Below, piece by piece: positions 1 through 10,106 of a stretch of DNA of 64,000 bases (position 1 is the stretch's first letter; the number at the start of each line of letters is the position of its first letter). Source of the stretch: Cafeteria roenbergensis. Taxonomy: Eukaryota; Sar; Bigyra; Bicosoecida; Cafeteriaceae. Location: contig VLTN01000004.1 of NCBI GenBank assembly GCA_008330645.1, positions 124,001 to 188,000 on the forward strand, written 5' to 3'. Both the position numbers and the translations under genes were made by a program. A model generated the notes under the pieces. That model did no database searches. It was not told where the DNA came from and saw only the letters and a program-made list of their open reading frames with translations.

Positions 1-173
1 TCAATGGCCACTACAGCAGCGGCGGCCAAGGCCTCGAGGCCCATTGGCCATCGAGGCACAAACGAGGCCAGCACGGATCCGCGTGGAATAGCACCTGGCG
101 GTGCGCGCGCCGGTGGCTCCGCGAGAGCCCCAGGCGCGGCTGTGGAGAACAGAGCCGGCAAGAGCGGTTGAGC

Positions 174-2529
174 TCAATGGAAGCATCCGCCAGAAGTTCC
201 CGACGACGACGAAGACGACGACGACGATGACGCGCCGCGCCTGGCCGAGCTGCCTCCCTCGTGTGCCGATGCGGCGCCATGGAAAGAGCGAGCCCTGCTC
301 AGAGAAGCGTGGTTGGCGACGGTGATGCTCGCGGCCGGGGAGAGCGGCGTATCCGCGCGAGCGTACTCCGCCGAAATTGCAGAAGACGGGCGCGACAGGG
401 TGGGCGAGTCACTGACCGCGCATGCGCGCGCAGGGGTGGGCGCACCCGACCGCGGCGAGTCGCTGCCGCGGTCTGCGGCCTTGCGCATCATGGAAAGCAC
501 GGCCGAGTTCTCGACGATTTCCACGCCCGACTCCAGCACCAGTTGCTGCAGCGAGCTCGCCTCGACGCCTGCGACCTCCACAGCCGCCATTGCGGCGTGA
601 AGGGCCGCCGTCTCGGGCCGCACGTCGAGCATGTCAGCATCTGCGGGGCAAGCGGGCCGGGGGGCGCGCGGGGGCGGGCAAGCGGGCGGGGGTGAAAGCG
701 TGACACCGCGGACGACAGGCTCAACCAGCCAAGGATCGCAAGAGCTCGAAGCGCTGGCTTCAACCACCAAACGCTCGGCCGGTGCTCGCGCGCAAGCCGC
801 TGGCTCGCATCGCAGCGACCCCGCGCGGAAGGCAGCCGGTGAGGGGCGCGCGCGCGCGAGGAGCTGGACCTTGCCTGGGCGCGACTCACCCATCAGCGCG
901 CCGTCGATGAGCTCCCTCGCGATGTCGGCCGCCCTTTCGGAAAAGACAGACCCGTGGACATCCAGGCAGCGGATGAGCTCGAGCATGCTGGCCATGGTCT
1001 CGCACGTCACCGACCAGTTGAGGCCGAGGGCCACGTGGTACTCGTCGTTGAGGACCTGACGCCTGCTCACGATGGCGCTGATGGCGGCCTGGAAGGAAGC
1101 CTGCGGTCGCGGGACGTCGCTCAGGAAATCCGGGCGAAAAGTGGCTCACGGAGCGCGCGAGCTGGCGGGAACGGGCGGCGCACGGAAAATCGATCGCGAT
1201 CGGGCCTCGGGGGGGAGCCTCTGGGGGCGGGGGGGGTCTGGCCATGGCTGGGGGGACGGGAGGCGCGCCGGGGAGGCGGCGCTGGCTGGGGCGACTTGCG
1301 CAAGTCGCCACAACAGAAACTGGCAGCAGGGCGTCGATGCCGTTGGCTCCGAAGAGCGCCCAGCAGCAACTGCCAACGCCAACGGGCGCAGGCCGCGCAG
1401 GCCTGGAGCTCGCCCGTCGGGCGAGCAAGGGGCGCAGGGCTGCGGGCGGGGCTTTGCCGAGGGCCAGAGCGGGCGGGGGCACGCGGGCAGCGCGCGGCGC
1501 GGAAAGCCTGAGCGGCAAGAGCTGGGCGACTTCAACGCCGGCCCAACCACGGCGTGGCACGAGACCTCGGCAAAGTCGGCTGTTCCGAGCTCGCCAGCAA
1601 AGGCTTGGAAGCTGGGCGCGCGCGCGCCCCGCGCGACTACAACCCGCGCTGCCTGCTCTTGGCTGCCCTGCTCGGCAGCGGGCCCGGGCAGCGGGGGCTC
1701 GGGGTCACTGGGCTCACGAGCTCGTTTGCCGTCAAGTTAATCTTGCACGCCAGGTGGAGGCAAGCCACGGCGATCCTCTTCAGCAGCTCGGAGGAGCACG
1801 CCATCCGGTGGCCCATGAGGAACCGGTCCATGGACGCCACGGCCTGGTGCACGACCGAGGCGGGGAAGCCGAGCGACCCGCAGCATGTCTGCGCAAGAAA
1901 GGTCGGGAGCGTGCGCCAAAAGTCAGCCAAGATCGTTCGCGCATCGCGCGTTCTGCGCGCCCAACACCCGCCGCCCCTTGGGCCACACGCACACACGTTG
2001 CAAGCGGCAGGAGTGCCGCGCGGGGGGCAGGCGGGAACCGGCGGGGGGCTGCGTTCAACATGTGCTGGCGTTTCGGGCCGAGAGCCTGGCTCGCGTTTCT
2101 GACTTCCCGGCTCGGGAGGATGCGAGAGGGGGGCCGCGCGGGGACGCCCGGGGCGAAACAGCTGCAGCGTGCCGCCCGCGTGAGCTGGGCCCGCCGGGCG
2201 CAACAGGGTTCCAGGCGGAACGCCGCAGCCGGCGCAGGCAGCCGGGAGGCCCGCCCAGGCAGCATTGCATCTGACAGTGACCGCTTCGTGGCGTTCCGCG
2301 CATCGCAAGCAGCGCAATCGCGGGCTTCCGGGCTCACGGTGTACATCCACTCGACGATGGACCGCCGGTACTCCGCAGTGAGGCTGTCCTGGCGCGCCGA
2401 GCGCAAGTAGTTGCGCAGCGGCCGCGTGGTACGGATGGCAGTCTTGAGCTGCACCGCCACCAGCTCAGCGTCGCCGCTTCCAGTCTCCCGCTCCACGGTG
2501 CGAGCAGGTGACATGCTCAGTGCCGCCAT
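174..2529 (-). CDS. Cyclin-fold protein, 4 exons
   Basis: A likely regulatory subunit of a cyclin-dependent kinase. Exons on the minus strand are 2529-2338, 1888-1718, 1100-890 and 640-174; phases join cleanly (0, 0, 1) to give 346 residues. Donors are GTGAGC, GTGAGC and GTGAGT; acceptors end GCGCAG, CCGCAG and CCGCAG. The cyclin box runs from the end of exon 1 (YRRSIVEWMYT) through exon 2 (ASMDRFLMGH, then IAVACLHLACKIN, the usual MDRFL and VACLxLAxK signatures) into exon 3 (RRQVLNDEYHVALGLNW, matching the ExxxLxxLxW segment). Exon 4 is Ser/Ala-rich and ends in a Ser run, with no second cyclin box that I can recognise. The start is the ATG at 2529, the first in that frame. The exact cyclin class cannot be told by eye. 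It lies divergent from the zinc-finger gene at 2908. Confidence 0.82.
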
Positions 2530-2907
2530 TGTGCCACGAACTTCGTCTTGGAACGGTCACAAGGCGGGCCTCGGGGCTCAAGGAGTGCTCTCTGCCAACT
2601 CGCCGAAGGCGGCAGAGCCACCCTGCCACCGCTGCTTGGCCTGCGCCTGGCCTCGCGCAGAAAACGCCGGGTGGCGTTTTGCCGTCGCCCGCGCCCCTCG
2701 CCGAAACGGGCCCTGCGGCCGGACTGCCGTCGCCGGCCTCGCCCGTGCGCCGCGGGAGGGGCGTCGGGCGCGGGTCGGGAGCCAGGTTGCCCCCCATCGG
2801 CGTGCCATCGCGGCTGCTTCTGGGAAGGCGCAGAACTGCCTCTTCGGCAAGTGGCGTAGTTCAACTCTGGCGGAATCTGGTCGCATGCCTTGCCCACTCG
2901 CGACGCC
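2530..2907. promoter_or_regulatory. Divergent intergenic spacer (cyclin / ZC2HC1-like)
   Basis: This 378-base stretch separates two gene starts that point away from each other, so it must hold both promoters. I see no TATA-like box or other recognisable motif in it. The reading frames that cross it have no family resemblance. Confidence 0.4.
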
Positions 2908-5900
2908 ATGGCGTTCGCGTCCAGGAACGCCGCGCAGGCCAAGCAGTGGGCCGACAAGCGCAGGGTCGCTCTCGAGCGCGCTCGGCGGCTTCGGGAGGAC
3001 CACTCCAAGGGCCAACCGACTGAGGAGCACACCTTTCGTCCCAGGTGAGCGCCGATGCCGCTTTCGCGCGCCGCCCGCCCGTCCTGCGGCGCCTCGGCAG
3101 CCCGCGCGCTGCCATCGCCGCCCGGCGCTGCCGCATGCGCCTGGATCGGCTTTCTCCAGGGCGACTTTCGCGTACTTGTGGGTGGAAACGCGCGCGGTGG
3201 GCCGGCTGCTGGGAACTGAAATCAAACGCAGCACCAACCCCCGCAGGGAGGAGCCCGAGTCCTCGGATGTGCTCGCCTTTGGCACGGAGGGGGCGATCCC
3301 CGGGCCCGACGACCACCCGGACGCGTGGAGAGGGCGAGCGGGCGGCGATCCCGCTGCGGGAGGCATCCCGCGCGAGCCGCGGGGCCAAGGCCGGCGTGAG
3401 TTGCCGCGCCCGTTGCGGGGGGGCGCTGCGCGCGAGCCCTGGTTCCCCTGCAGCGCGAGGCTCTCCAGAGCCCCGCTCCGCGCGCGCATCGCGCCCTTCT
3501 GAGCGCTTTCTGGTCTCCCCTCCCGGGCGCGCCGAGGTGCTCCGGGGCGACGGCGGTCTCCTCGGCCGACAAGGCTGGCTGGCAATGAGCGTTCCGGCAA
3601 CGCAAACGCGGCGCGCGCCAGGGTGCGAGCGATTGAGGCTGCCGCGCGCGCTCCCCTCGAGGGCATCTTGCGCCGCGTGCTCAAAGTGTGCTGCCCCGTG
3701 TGGTTCCTCTTGCTCTCGAGCCTGGCACGCAGCGGCCCAAGCTGGCAGAATTCCTCCTCGGCGGAACATTTCGTCTGCCGTCGCCGGCGCGAGGGGGCGG
3801 GCGGCCCGCGAGGCAGTGACGGGAGCCGACAGTGCGCACGGTGGCCCTGGGAGCCGGCCGCGGGCGCAGTCGGGAACCGTTCGCTCCGGGGCGGGGCGGC
3901 CGCCGCTGGGCGCCTCGCCCGGACCCTCGCCCAGGATGGACGGCGGCCCCGGGGGCGCCGGGGCGCCAGACCAGCCCTCTCAGCGCCAGGCAGAGGCCGA
4001 CAACCTCTTCTTCAGCATGCTGCGCGGGGGCGGCGACGACGACGAGGGGCCCCGCATGGTCGTCCACGGTCCTGGCGCAGGCTCTACCGGAAGCCGGGGG
4101 TCCAGCGTGGCCAGCTCTGCAGCGAGAGGGTCTTCGTCCAGGGAGGCGAGCGGCGGCCGGGGGGCTCGCCCGGACGCTGGAGCTGTTGGCGACGGGGCCT
4201 CGAGCCGCGCTCCCCTGCGGCGGAAAGCGTCTCGCAGCGGCCCGTCGAGGAGCGCTCAGCGGCCCCCCTGGAACAACGACACGACGGGGGAGGTCGCCAT
4301 GTCGCCGGCTCACGATGCCGCGGGCCCGTCCGGCCGGCCTGCGGGCCCCGGGCGGTCTATCGCCGCTGCTGCTGCCGACGTTGACCGCCCGCGTTCGCGC
4401 CTCGTCCGCGGCAGCTCGGCCCGGAGCCAGGGACGGTCGGACCCGAGCGCTGGAATGGCGGACGGCCGAGGCAGGGAAGCCCCACAACGTGGCGCGGCCG
4501 GCTTTGGCATTCCGGGGCCTCGCTCCGGCATGGCAACCCCTCGCTCGTCGCGCGGCGAACCCGTTGACTGGCAGCCGCCCCCGTACCGAGGAATGGTGCG
4601 CTTCCTCCCGGACGGCACCACAGAGGCCGTTGTTGCGGGTGGGTCCTTCGGGGGAGGCGGTGCCGGTGCTGGTGCAGGCGGTGCCCCCATTGCCGACGAC
4701 GATGAAGACGACTTCTTCGACGATTTGGGCACCGGCGCCCAGGCCTTTGCTCCCCCGGAGGCAGCTGCCCCAGGGCGCGGCGGCGTGTCGCTGGATGACG
4801 TGGCAGGCTCTGACCCCGACGCCTGGCGCCGCGACGGCGTGGGGGCAGGGTCCGCCGCCTGGTCCCCGGCCCACGGGGACCACGCTGCCCAGAGGCCAGG
4901 AAGGGACGGCAGGACGGCGGGGCAGCGGGCCGGGTCACGTGTCACCGTCGGTGGGCGAGCGCCTTGGCGCGGCGGCGGCGGGAGAGCCGACGAAGAGGAC
5001 GACGCTCAAGCCTACGGCCGCGAGGAGGAGGGTGACGACGGCGAGGCCGCGTTCCGGAGCCGTCCCGCGGAAGCAGGCTTCCCGGCCAACAGGAGGGCGC
5101 AGGGGGGAGGTTTCGGTGGAGCCGGCGCCGGCGGTGTTGGCAGCAGCGGCGGCAGCCTGGGAGGCAGAGGGGTGGCTCACGACCGGTACGGCGGCGATGG
5201 TGCGGGCGGGAGCAGCATGGCCGGGGGGTCGAGGGACAGGTGGGACGAAGAGGAGGAGGAGGAGGAGGAGGAGGAGGTGGGGTCGGCGCCGCCTCCGCAG
5301 TGGCAGCCTGCTCGTGGACCCGCGGCCACCCGCAGCCGTGCTGGCGCGAGCAGCCGGCCGCCCCGTGGCCAAGGCGGCGCCGCCACCGGCGTGGGTGGCG
5401 CAGGCGGCTTCGCCTCGTCGATCGCGTCGGCGGGGCCGGACAGCGTGCCTCCCCGCGCAGGCGGCGGCGGACTGCGCCACTCGCCGCCGAGGGGGGGTGC
5501 TGGCGGCGGCGGCGGCGGCGGCGGGGCCGATGGAGAGCCGCTAGACCCGAGCGAGCGGCCGCTTGGTGTCGGCGCGAGTGCGGATGGCGGAGGGGGCATG
5601 TCGGAGTACCCGGAGCCCGACGAGGAGGATGACGGTGTGCGCGTGGAGTGCAGCACCTGCGGCCGGAAGTTCCGGCCGGATGCGCTGGAGAAGCATGCCC
5701 GAGTGTGCCTCAAGGTGTTTCAGAAGAAGCGCCGCAAGTTCGACAGCACGTCGGCGAGGATGCCCCCGGAGGCGCTGGCTGTGGGTGCGGACGGCGGCGG
5801 AGGGGGGGGCGGGGCCGGGAGGGCTGGGCGGCGCGGCGCACCCGCGCGCGGCCCCCGCAGTCGCGGCGGCCCACCAGCTGGGTCGGCTGCCGGCGGCGCC

Positions 5901-6197
5901 GACGCCGCGGCCCGCGCGAAGCGTGAGGCTTGGCGCCAGAAGAGCAGCCAGCTGCGGGAGGCGATGAAGGCCTCGCGGATGATCACCAAGGCCCAGAAGG
6001 AAGGCAAGGACCTCAGGGACCTCCCGCCCATGCCGGCCGCGGCCCCAGACCCCTCCCTCGTCCCGTGCCCCCACTGTGGCCGCACCTTCAACGCCGTAGC
6101 GGCGGAGCGCCACATTCCAAAGTGCGCGACGACCAAGGCCAAGCCGAGCCGACTGGCGCGCGGCGGCGGTGTTGGCGGTGCCTGGCGGCGCAAGTAG
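2908..6197 (+). CDS. C2HC zinc-finger protein, ZC2HC1-like, 3 exons
   Basis: The C-terminus carries two zf-C2HC modules of the ZC2HC1 (FAM164) type: CSTCGRKFRPDALEKHARVC and, about 130 residues later, CPHCGRTFNAVAAERHIPKC, each C-x2-C-x12-H-x4-C. A basic helix (REAWRQKSSQLREAMKASR) lies between them. Exons are proposed as 2908-3044, 3232-3395 and 3733-6197; phases 2 and 1 fit and give 921 residues. Exon 1 is a charged helix (AQAKQWADKRRVALERAR) ending EEHTFRP, wording common at the start of protist ciliary or cytoskeletal proteins. The middle is Gly/Ala/Arg-rich, with acidic patches and a run of about 10 Glu near 5250. A simpler model would start at the ATG at 3936 (753 residues). I prefer the spliced one because both junctions restore a single frame. 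Function is not known; metazoan relatives are poorly characterised. Confidence 0.7.
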
Positions 6198-6320
6198 GCC
6201 CGCCTCTGGCTTCGTTCCCCTTGTGTGGTCGCTGCGTGGGCGCGACGGCTGCCCGCCAGGTGCGCGAGCGCTGCCTTGAGGCTTCACGGATCCCCCATTG
6301 GCTCTGGCGCACTCGCGCCC

Positions 6321-7016
6321 TCACTCGCTCGGCCGCACCCACGTACCTGATTTCCCCCCTTCTTTCCTCACCAGCCGCACGTGCCGCACCTCCGTGCCCT
6401 TGCCCCCGGGCGCGCCTTTGCACATGTCAATGACCGTGAGCGCGGCGACAGACGCTCCCGTGAGCGCCTCCATTTCCACTCCCGTGCGGTCTGCAGCCCT
6501 CGCAGTGCACGTGACAAGCACGCCCTCTGTATGCGCAGCAACATCCACGTCGACCGAGCTCAACGAAATCGGATGGCAGAGGGGAATCAGCGTTGACGTG
6601 GCCTTTGCCCCTTGGATGCCGGCCAGGGACGCTACCGACCCAACAGGCCCCTGCGTGTCTCGGGCAGCAAAAAAATCGTCGGCCAAGGCATATGCAATGG
6701 CTGAGGGGCGGGGAGGCAAAGCAACACGCTGGCGCGGGGCGGACGCGCAAGACCGAGACCGCGCTTCGCCCCGGCAATGGCGCACCTTGCTCGATACGAT
6801 GGCGTCGCCATGCTCGCCGTACACCGCTTCCAGCGTTTCAGAGGGGAGCACTACCAGCGCCTCGGCCACTGCAATGCGCTGCGTGACGGCTTTTGCGGCC
6901 GTGTCAACCATGCGCGCCGTGCCGTCCCGGACATGGCTTAACGACGAGCTGAACCTCGCCAGGGCGGCTAGCGCCTGCAACGCTGGTTTCAGCCCGCGCT
7001 GCGCGTGCCCCCTCAT
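6321..7016 (-). CDS. moaC: Cyclic pyranopterin monophosphate synthase (MoaC / MOCS1B)
   Basis: MoaC catalyses the second half of step 1 of molybdenum cofactor synthesis, rearranging the MoaA product to cyclic pyranopterin monophosphate. Exons 7016-6786 and 6650-6321 give 186 residues, close to bacterial MoaC (about 160) plus a leader. The first 30 or so residues (MRGHAQRGLKPALQALAALA) are basic and lack acids, as expected for a mitochondrial presequence. Family motifs are RMVDTAAK near the start of the core, LIPLCHP at residues 98-104, DRTGVEMEALTGAS, and IDMCKG with Asp152 and Lys155 matching the catalytic Asp/Lys pair. The 135-base intron (GTGCGC...ACGCAG) is a multiple of three and has no stop, but removing it restores the family alignment. 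No MoaA is seen nearby. It converges with the zinc-finger gene, with a 123-base gap. Confidence 0.9.
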   Translation of the reverse strand: MRGHAQRGLKPALQALAALARFSSSLSHVRDGTARMVDTAAKAVTQRIAVAEALVVLPSETLEAVYGEHGDAIVSSKVRHCRGEARSRSCASAPRQRVALPPRPSAIAYALADDFFAARDTQGPVGSVASLAGIQGAKATSTLIPLCHPISLSSVDVDVAAHTEGVLVTCTARAADRTGVEMEALTGASVAALTVIDMCKGAPGGKGTEVRHVRLVRKEGGKSGTWVRPSE

Positions 7017-8027
7017 CGCGTGCCCCTCGGCCGACGATGTGGCGACACTGCCACAAAAGGCTGCAGCGCACCGATGGCAGAGCTCGAGTGCTCCAGGCGG
7101 CCCCGTGCACACAGCGGAACGGAACACGTCAGCCCTGAGAGTGCCGCAAGTGCAGCCTCGTCGGCTGCTTCCGTCCGCCGAGTGGCTGGGTTTCTACGAC
7201 ACGCCAGCAATTGTGGAGGCGTTTCTTCTTTCGGTTCCCGGCAGGGCCGAACCGGCGTTCATTCGAACCCGAGTTCAGTTCCCGTGACACCTGGCTGCAA
7301 ACGCTATTCCCCGCTGAGCGGGCAACGTAGCCGCCAAATTCCGTCTGTGCCAAGGCTTCACCTCGTGAAGCGTAGGGCTTCGAAAGCTATCTGAAAAGGA
7401 TTTGAATGCATGGAGTGTCAGTGCCCAACATAGTCGGCTCCTAAAGCACGAGGAGACAATGGGAGCTGGAAAGAAGCTCAAAGCCGTGCTTCGAACAACC
7501 CTGGGAGACGATGTGTCCGTCGATGGAACTCTTTCGTATGCGCATGCACACAATTTGTTGCCGCGCTTTTGGATGTCCATTTCGGCGCCGGCACTGCGTA
7601 TTGGCTTTGTCGCAATGCCAAGCCGCAGTGATGCACAAGCTTCGACAAGCAGAGGAGCAGTGCGGAACGCTGATGAGCCCCTCGGTTGCGAGACAGCAGC
7701 CGTCGAAACCGTTGCACACGCGCGCGCTTGCAGGCTGCAGTTCTCTGGCGCTGGGTTTGTCGGCGACCGCGCCACAATGAAGCCCCGTTTGGACGCTGCG
7801 AGCACAAGCGAGAGAGCATGGTGCTGCGGGTCCAACGGGCACCCGTGGGGGCTGTGCAGCGTGCTGCCGCCAGGACAATTGTCCCGTGAGTTAAACAAAA
7901 CTAGGGGATCTGCTGATTCGCAGGGCTTGCAATTCGCACGGCGCTGCTCTGCGCCCTCGCGCCGCCCCGGCGGCCGGTGCCGCGGCAGCACCTGCGCCTC
8001 GAGGCCCGGAAGGCCGAGCGGGCAGCC
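7017..8027. promoter_or_regulatory. Divergent intergenic spacer (moaC / SPFH gene)
   Basis: About 1 kb separates two outward-facing genes. The part around 7360-7620 is clearly more AT-rich than the coding DNA around it. I recognise no additional gene; open frames on both strands here have no family resemblance and low-quality composition. It presumably contains both promoters and 5' untranslated sequence. Confidence 0.4.
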
Positions 8028-9395
8028 ATGAGCGAGGGCTTTGAGATCTTCTTGGGCATCTGGTTCGGGGTCCCCATCGCCGTGAGTTGCCGCAGCGGGG
8101 CGAGGAGCGCCTTTTGCAGCTTGCGCGTTGGCAAGGCGCGCGGAACTGTCCGCGCGCGCCTGCGCCCGCTGCCCCCCGTGCTGTCGCGCCCTGGGCGAGC
8201 CCCATCCCGCCCCCGCGGCCGCAAGCATCTGGAACGACCCTGGCCTGTCCCCTTTCCCTGACCGCGCCCCGCCCTCGCGCAGCTGCTGGTCCTGTATGCT
8301 ATTTTCACGTCGTTCTACGTCGTGGAGGAGGGCTTCGCTATGATTGTCGAGCGGTTTGGCCAGTTCTCCAGGCTGTGCCCCGCCGGCCTGCACTTCCTGG
8401 TGCCCTTCGTGGATGCGCCTCGCCCTCTCCTCTGGCGCTCGACCGAGGTCACGCTCCACTCCGTGCGCATCGGGCATGTCAGCCAGACGCTCAAGATTTC
8501 CCAGTCCTCCGTGAACAAGGTGGACTTGCGCGAGAACATCATGGACTTCCCCAGCCAGGTGCGTGGCCCCATGGTCGGGGCCGTCACGATCCTGCGCCGG
8601 TGCCTCGCCGGCGCCACCCCCCCCCCCCCCCCCCGGCTGGCCCGCTGCTGAAGCAAGCGCTTGTCGCGGCCGCCTCGTCAATCCCCCCTGCCCCCTTGTT
8701 GCCTTGCTCTCCCGCAGCCGATCATCACGCGCGACAACGTTCAGATCGACGTGCACCCGGCGCTGTTCTACCGCATCGTGGACGCCCGCCGCGCGGTGTA
8801 CGAGACGTATGACCTCGACCACGCGGTGTCCAAGCTCGTGCAGACCGCGCTCCGCTCCATCATCGGCGACATGGGCCTCGACGACACCCTTGCGTCCCGC
8901 GAGGAGATCGAGCGCGGCTTGGAGGCGCGCATCAAGGGAATCTGCTGGGACTGGGGGCTCGACATCGTCTCGGTTGAGCTCCTCGAGATCACGCCCACCA
9001 CGAACATCCAAAACGCCATGCACATGCAGCTCGAGGCAGAGCGCGTTCGCCGCTCGGCCATCGTCAGCGCAGAGGGCACCCGCCAGCGCCAGAAGACCAC
9101 GAGCGAGGGCAAGGCGCAAGCCATGATCGCCAAGGCGAAGGGACACGCGGGGGCGCAGGTCGCCATCGCCCGCGCTCATGCCCAGGCGCGCGAGATCGGC
9201 GCCCAAGCCGAGGCGGACGCGCTCCGCGAGGTGTCCAGTGCCCTGGCCCGGTTCGGCGAGGACGCCACCCGCTACATGGTGGGGCTCAAGTACATCAGCG
9301 CCTTCCGCAGCATGGCGCTCCGCGCCTCGAAGCGCACGCTCTTCCTCCCCTACGAGGGAGACATCATGGGAGGCATGGCTGACGTCATGGCTTGA
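8028..9395 (+). CDS. Stomatin-like SPFH/Band 7 protein (STOML2/paraslipin type), 3 exons
   Basis: A membrane-associated scaffold protein of the SPFH superfamily. Exons 8028-8081, 8283-8558 and 8718-9395, all phase 0, give 335 residues. Exon 1 plus the start of exon 2 form one hydrophobic segment (residues about 6-35: IFLGIWFGVPIA then LLVLYAIFTSFYVV), followed by VEEGFAMIVERFGQFSR. The SPFH core follows: GLHFLVPFVD, ITRDNVQIDVHPALFYRI, DLDHAVSKLVQTALRSIIGD, then WGLDIVSVELLEITP. After it comes the Ala/Glu/Lys helical region (AMHMQLEAERVRRSAIVSAE) and a C-terminal YISAF segment as in STOML2. The N-terminal membrane segment differs from mitochondrial STOML2, which has a presequence, so this could sit at another membrane. 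The same start codon and frame are supported by the conserved membrane segment. Confidence 0.88.
8617..8634 (+). repeat. 18-base poly-C tract in an intron
   Basis: An uninterrupted run of 18 C lies inside the second intron of the SPFH gene (8559-8717), about 80 bases upstream of the acceptor. It may act as an extended pyrimidine tract, or it may be length-variable or a sequencing artefact. Confidence 0.9.
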
Positions 9396-10106
9396 GCCAC
9401 CGCGCCGCGAGGACGCCGCCGGGCGCTGTGGACGTCGTCTGGCGCCGAGGGAGCTGAGACTCCCCAGAGGAGTGCGGCGCTGCGACCCGTGCCGTGATGC
9501 GTGATAGCGTTGCTCCCCGGTCGAATTCATGGAGCAAAGCGTGCATACAGCCGCAGAGCGGCGCGCCCCTTCTGCGCTGCAGCCCATCTGTTGCACGCGG
9601 CTGTGCGACCGGCGCGCATGCAAGCGGCCTGACCGCGCTCCCCGTGGAGCACGAGAAACGATGCGGCCGCCCCAGCCGACGGCGGCACACTCCCGTCGAG
9701 ACGCGCCCTCCTCGGTGCGGGGGGACTGGCGGCGCCTGCAGAGCAGCTGGGGAGGAGGGGGGGGGAGGGGCGCTTGTCGCCCTTTCAGCAACACCGCCAC
9801 TGCAATCCGCATCACCTCGGAGCTGCAACCCCGGTCGCATGGACCCCGCAGTCCGAACTTGCTCCCTTGCGTTCGCGTACCGTCCCCCGGTGCTGCGGGC
9901 AGCTCTGGGCCGACTTCAGGCATCGGCTCTCGCCGCGCTGTGCTCGCAAGATGCGCAAGTTCTCGAGCTCGCGCCGGAATCGAACAAGCCCGCGCGACGC
10001 ATCCTAGCCGAGCTCCAAGCTGTGAGCAGACTGCGCGTGGAATTTGAGCGCCCGCCGCCCGCCCTGTTAGGGGCGACAGCATCTTGTCGCCACTGTTCGT
10101 CAACCC
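9396..10106 (+). promoter_or_regulatory. Spacer upstream of the thiamin fusion gene
   Basis: This 711-base stretch lies between two plus-strand genes. It includes a G-rich run near 9750-9770 but no gene I can support. I looked for a thiamin pyrophosphate riboswitch (conserved CUGAGA and ACYUGA blocks) in case the downstream gene uses one, and did not recognise it. Confidence 0.4.

Noticed and set aside
1-173. Short frames left of the cyclin stop
   Set aside because: Too short and without any recognisable feature; likely cyclin 3' untranslated sequence or spacer.
9940-10015. tRNA-like sequence (CGGAATCGAACA on the plus strand, resembling a reversed T loop)
   Set aside because: The flanks do not form a T stem and no acceptor, anticodon or D arm could be built on either strand.
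9396-10106. Possible thiamin pyrophosphate riboswitch upstream of the thiamin gene
   Set aside because: The conserved sequence blocks of the TPP aptamer are not recognisable by eye; a covariance search would be decisive.
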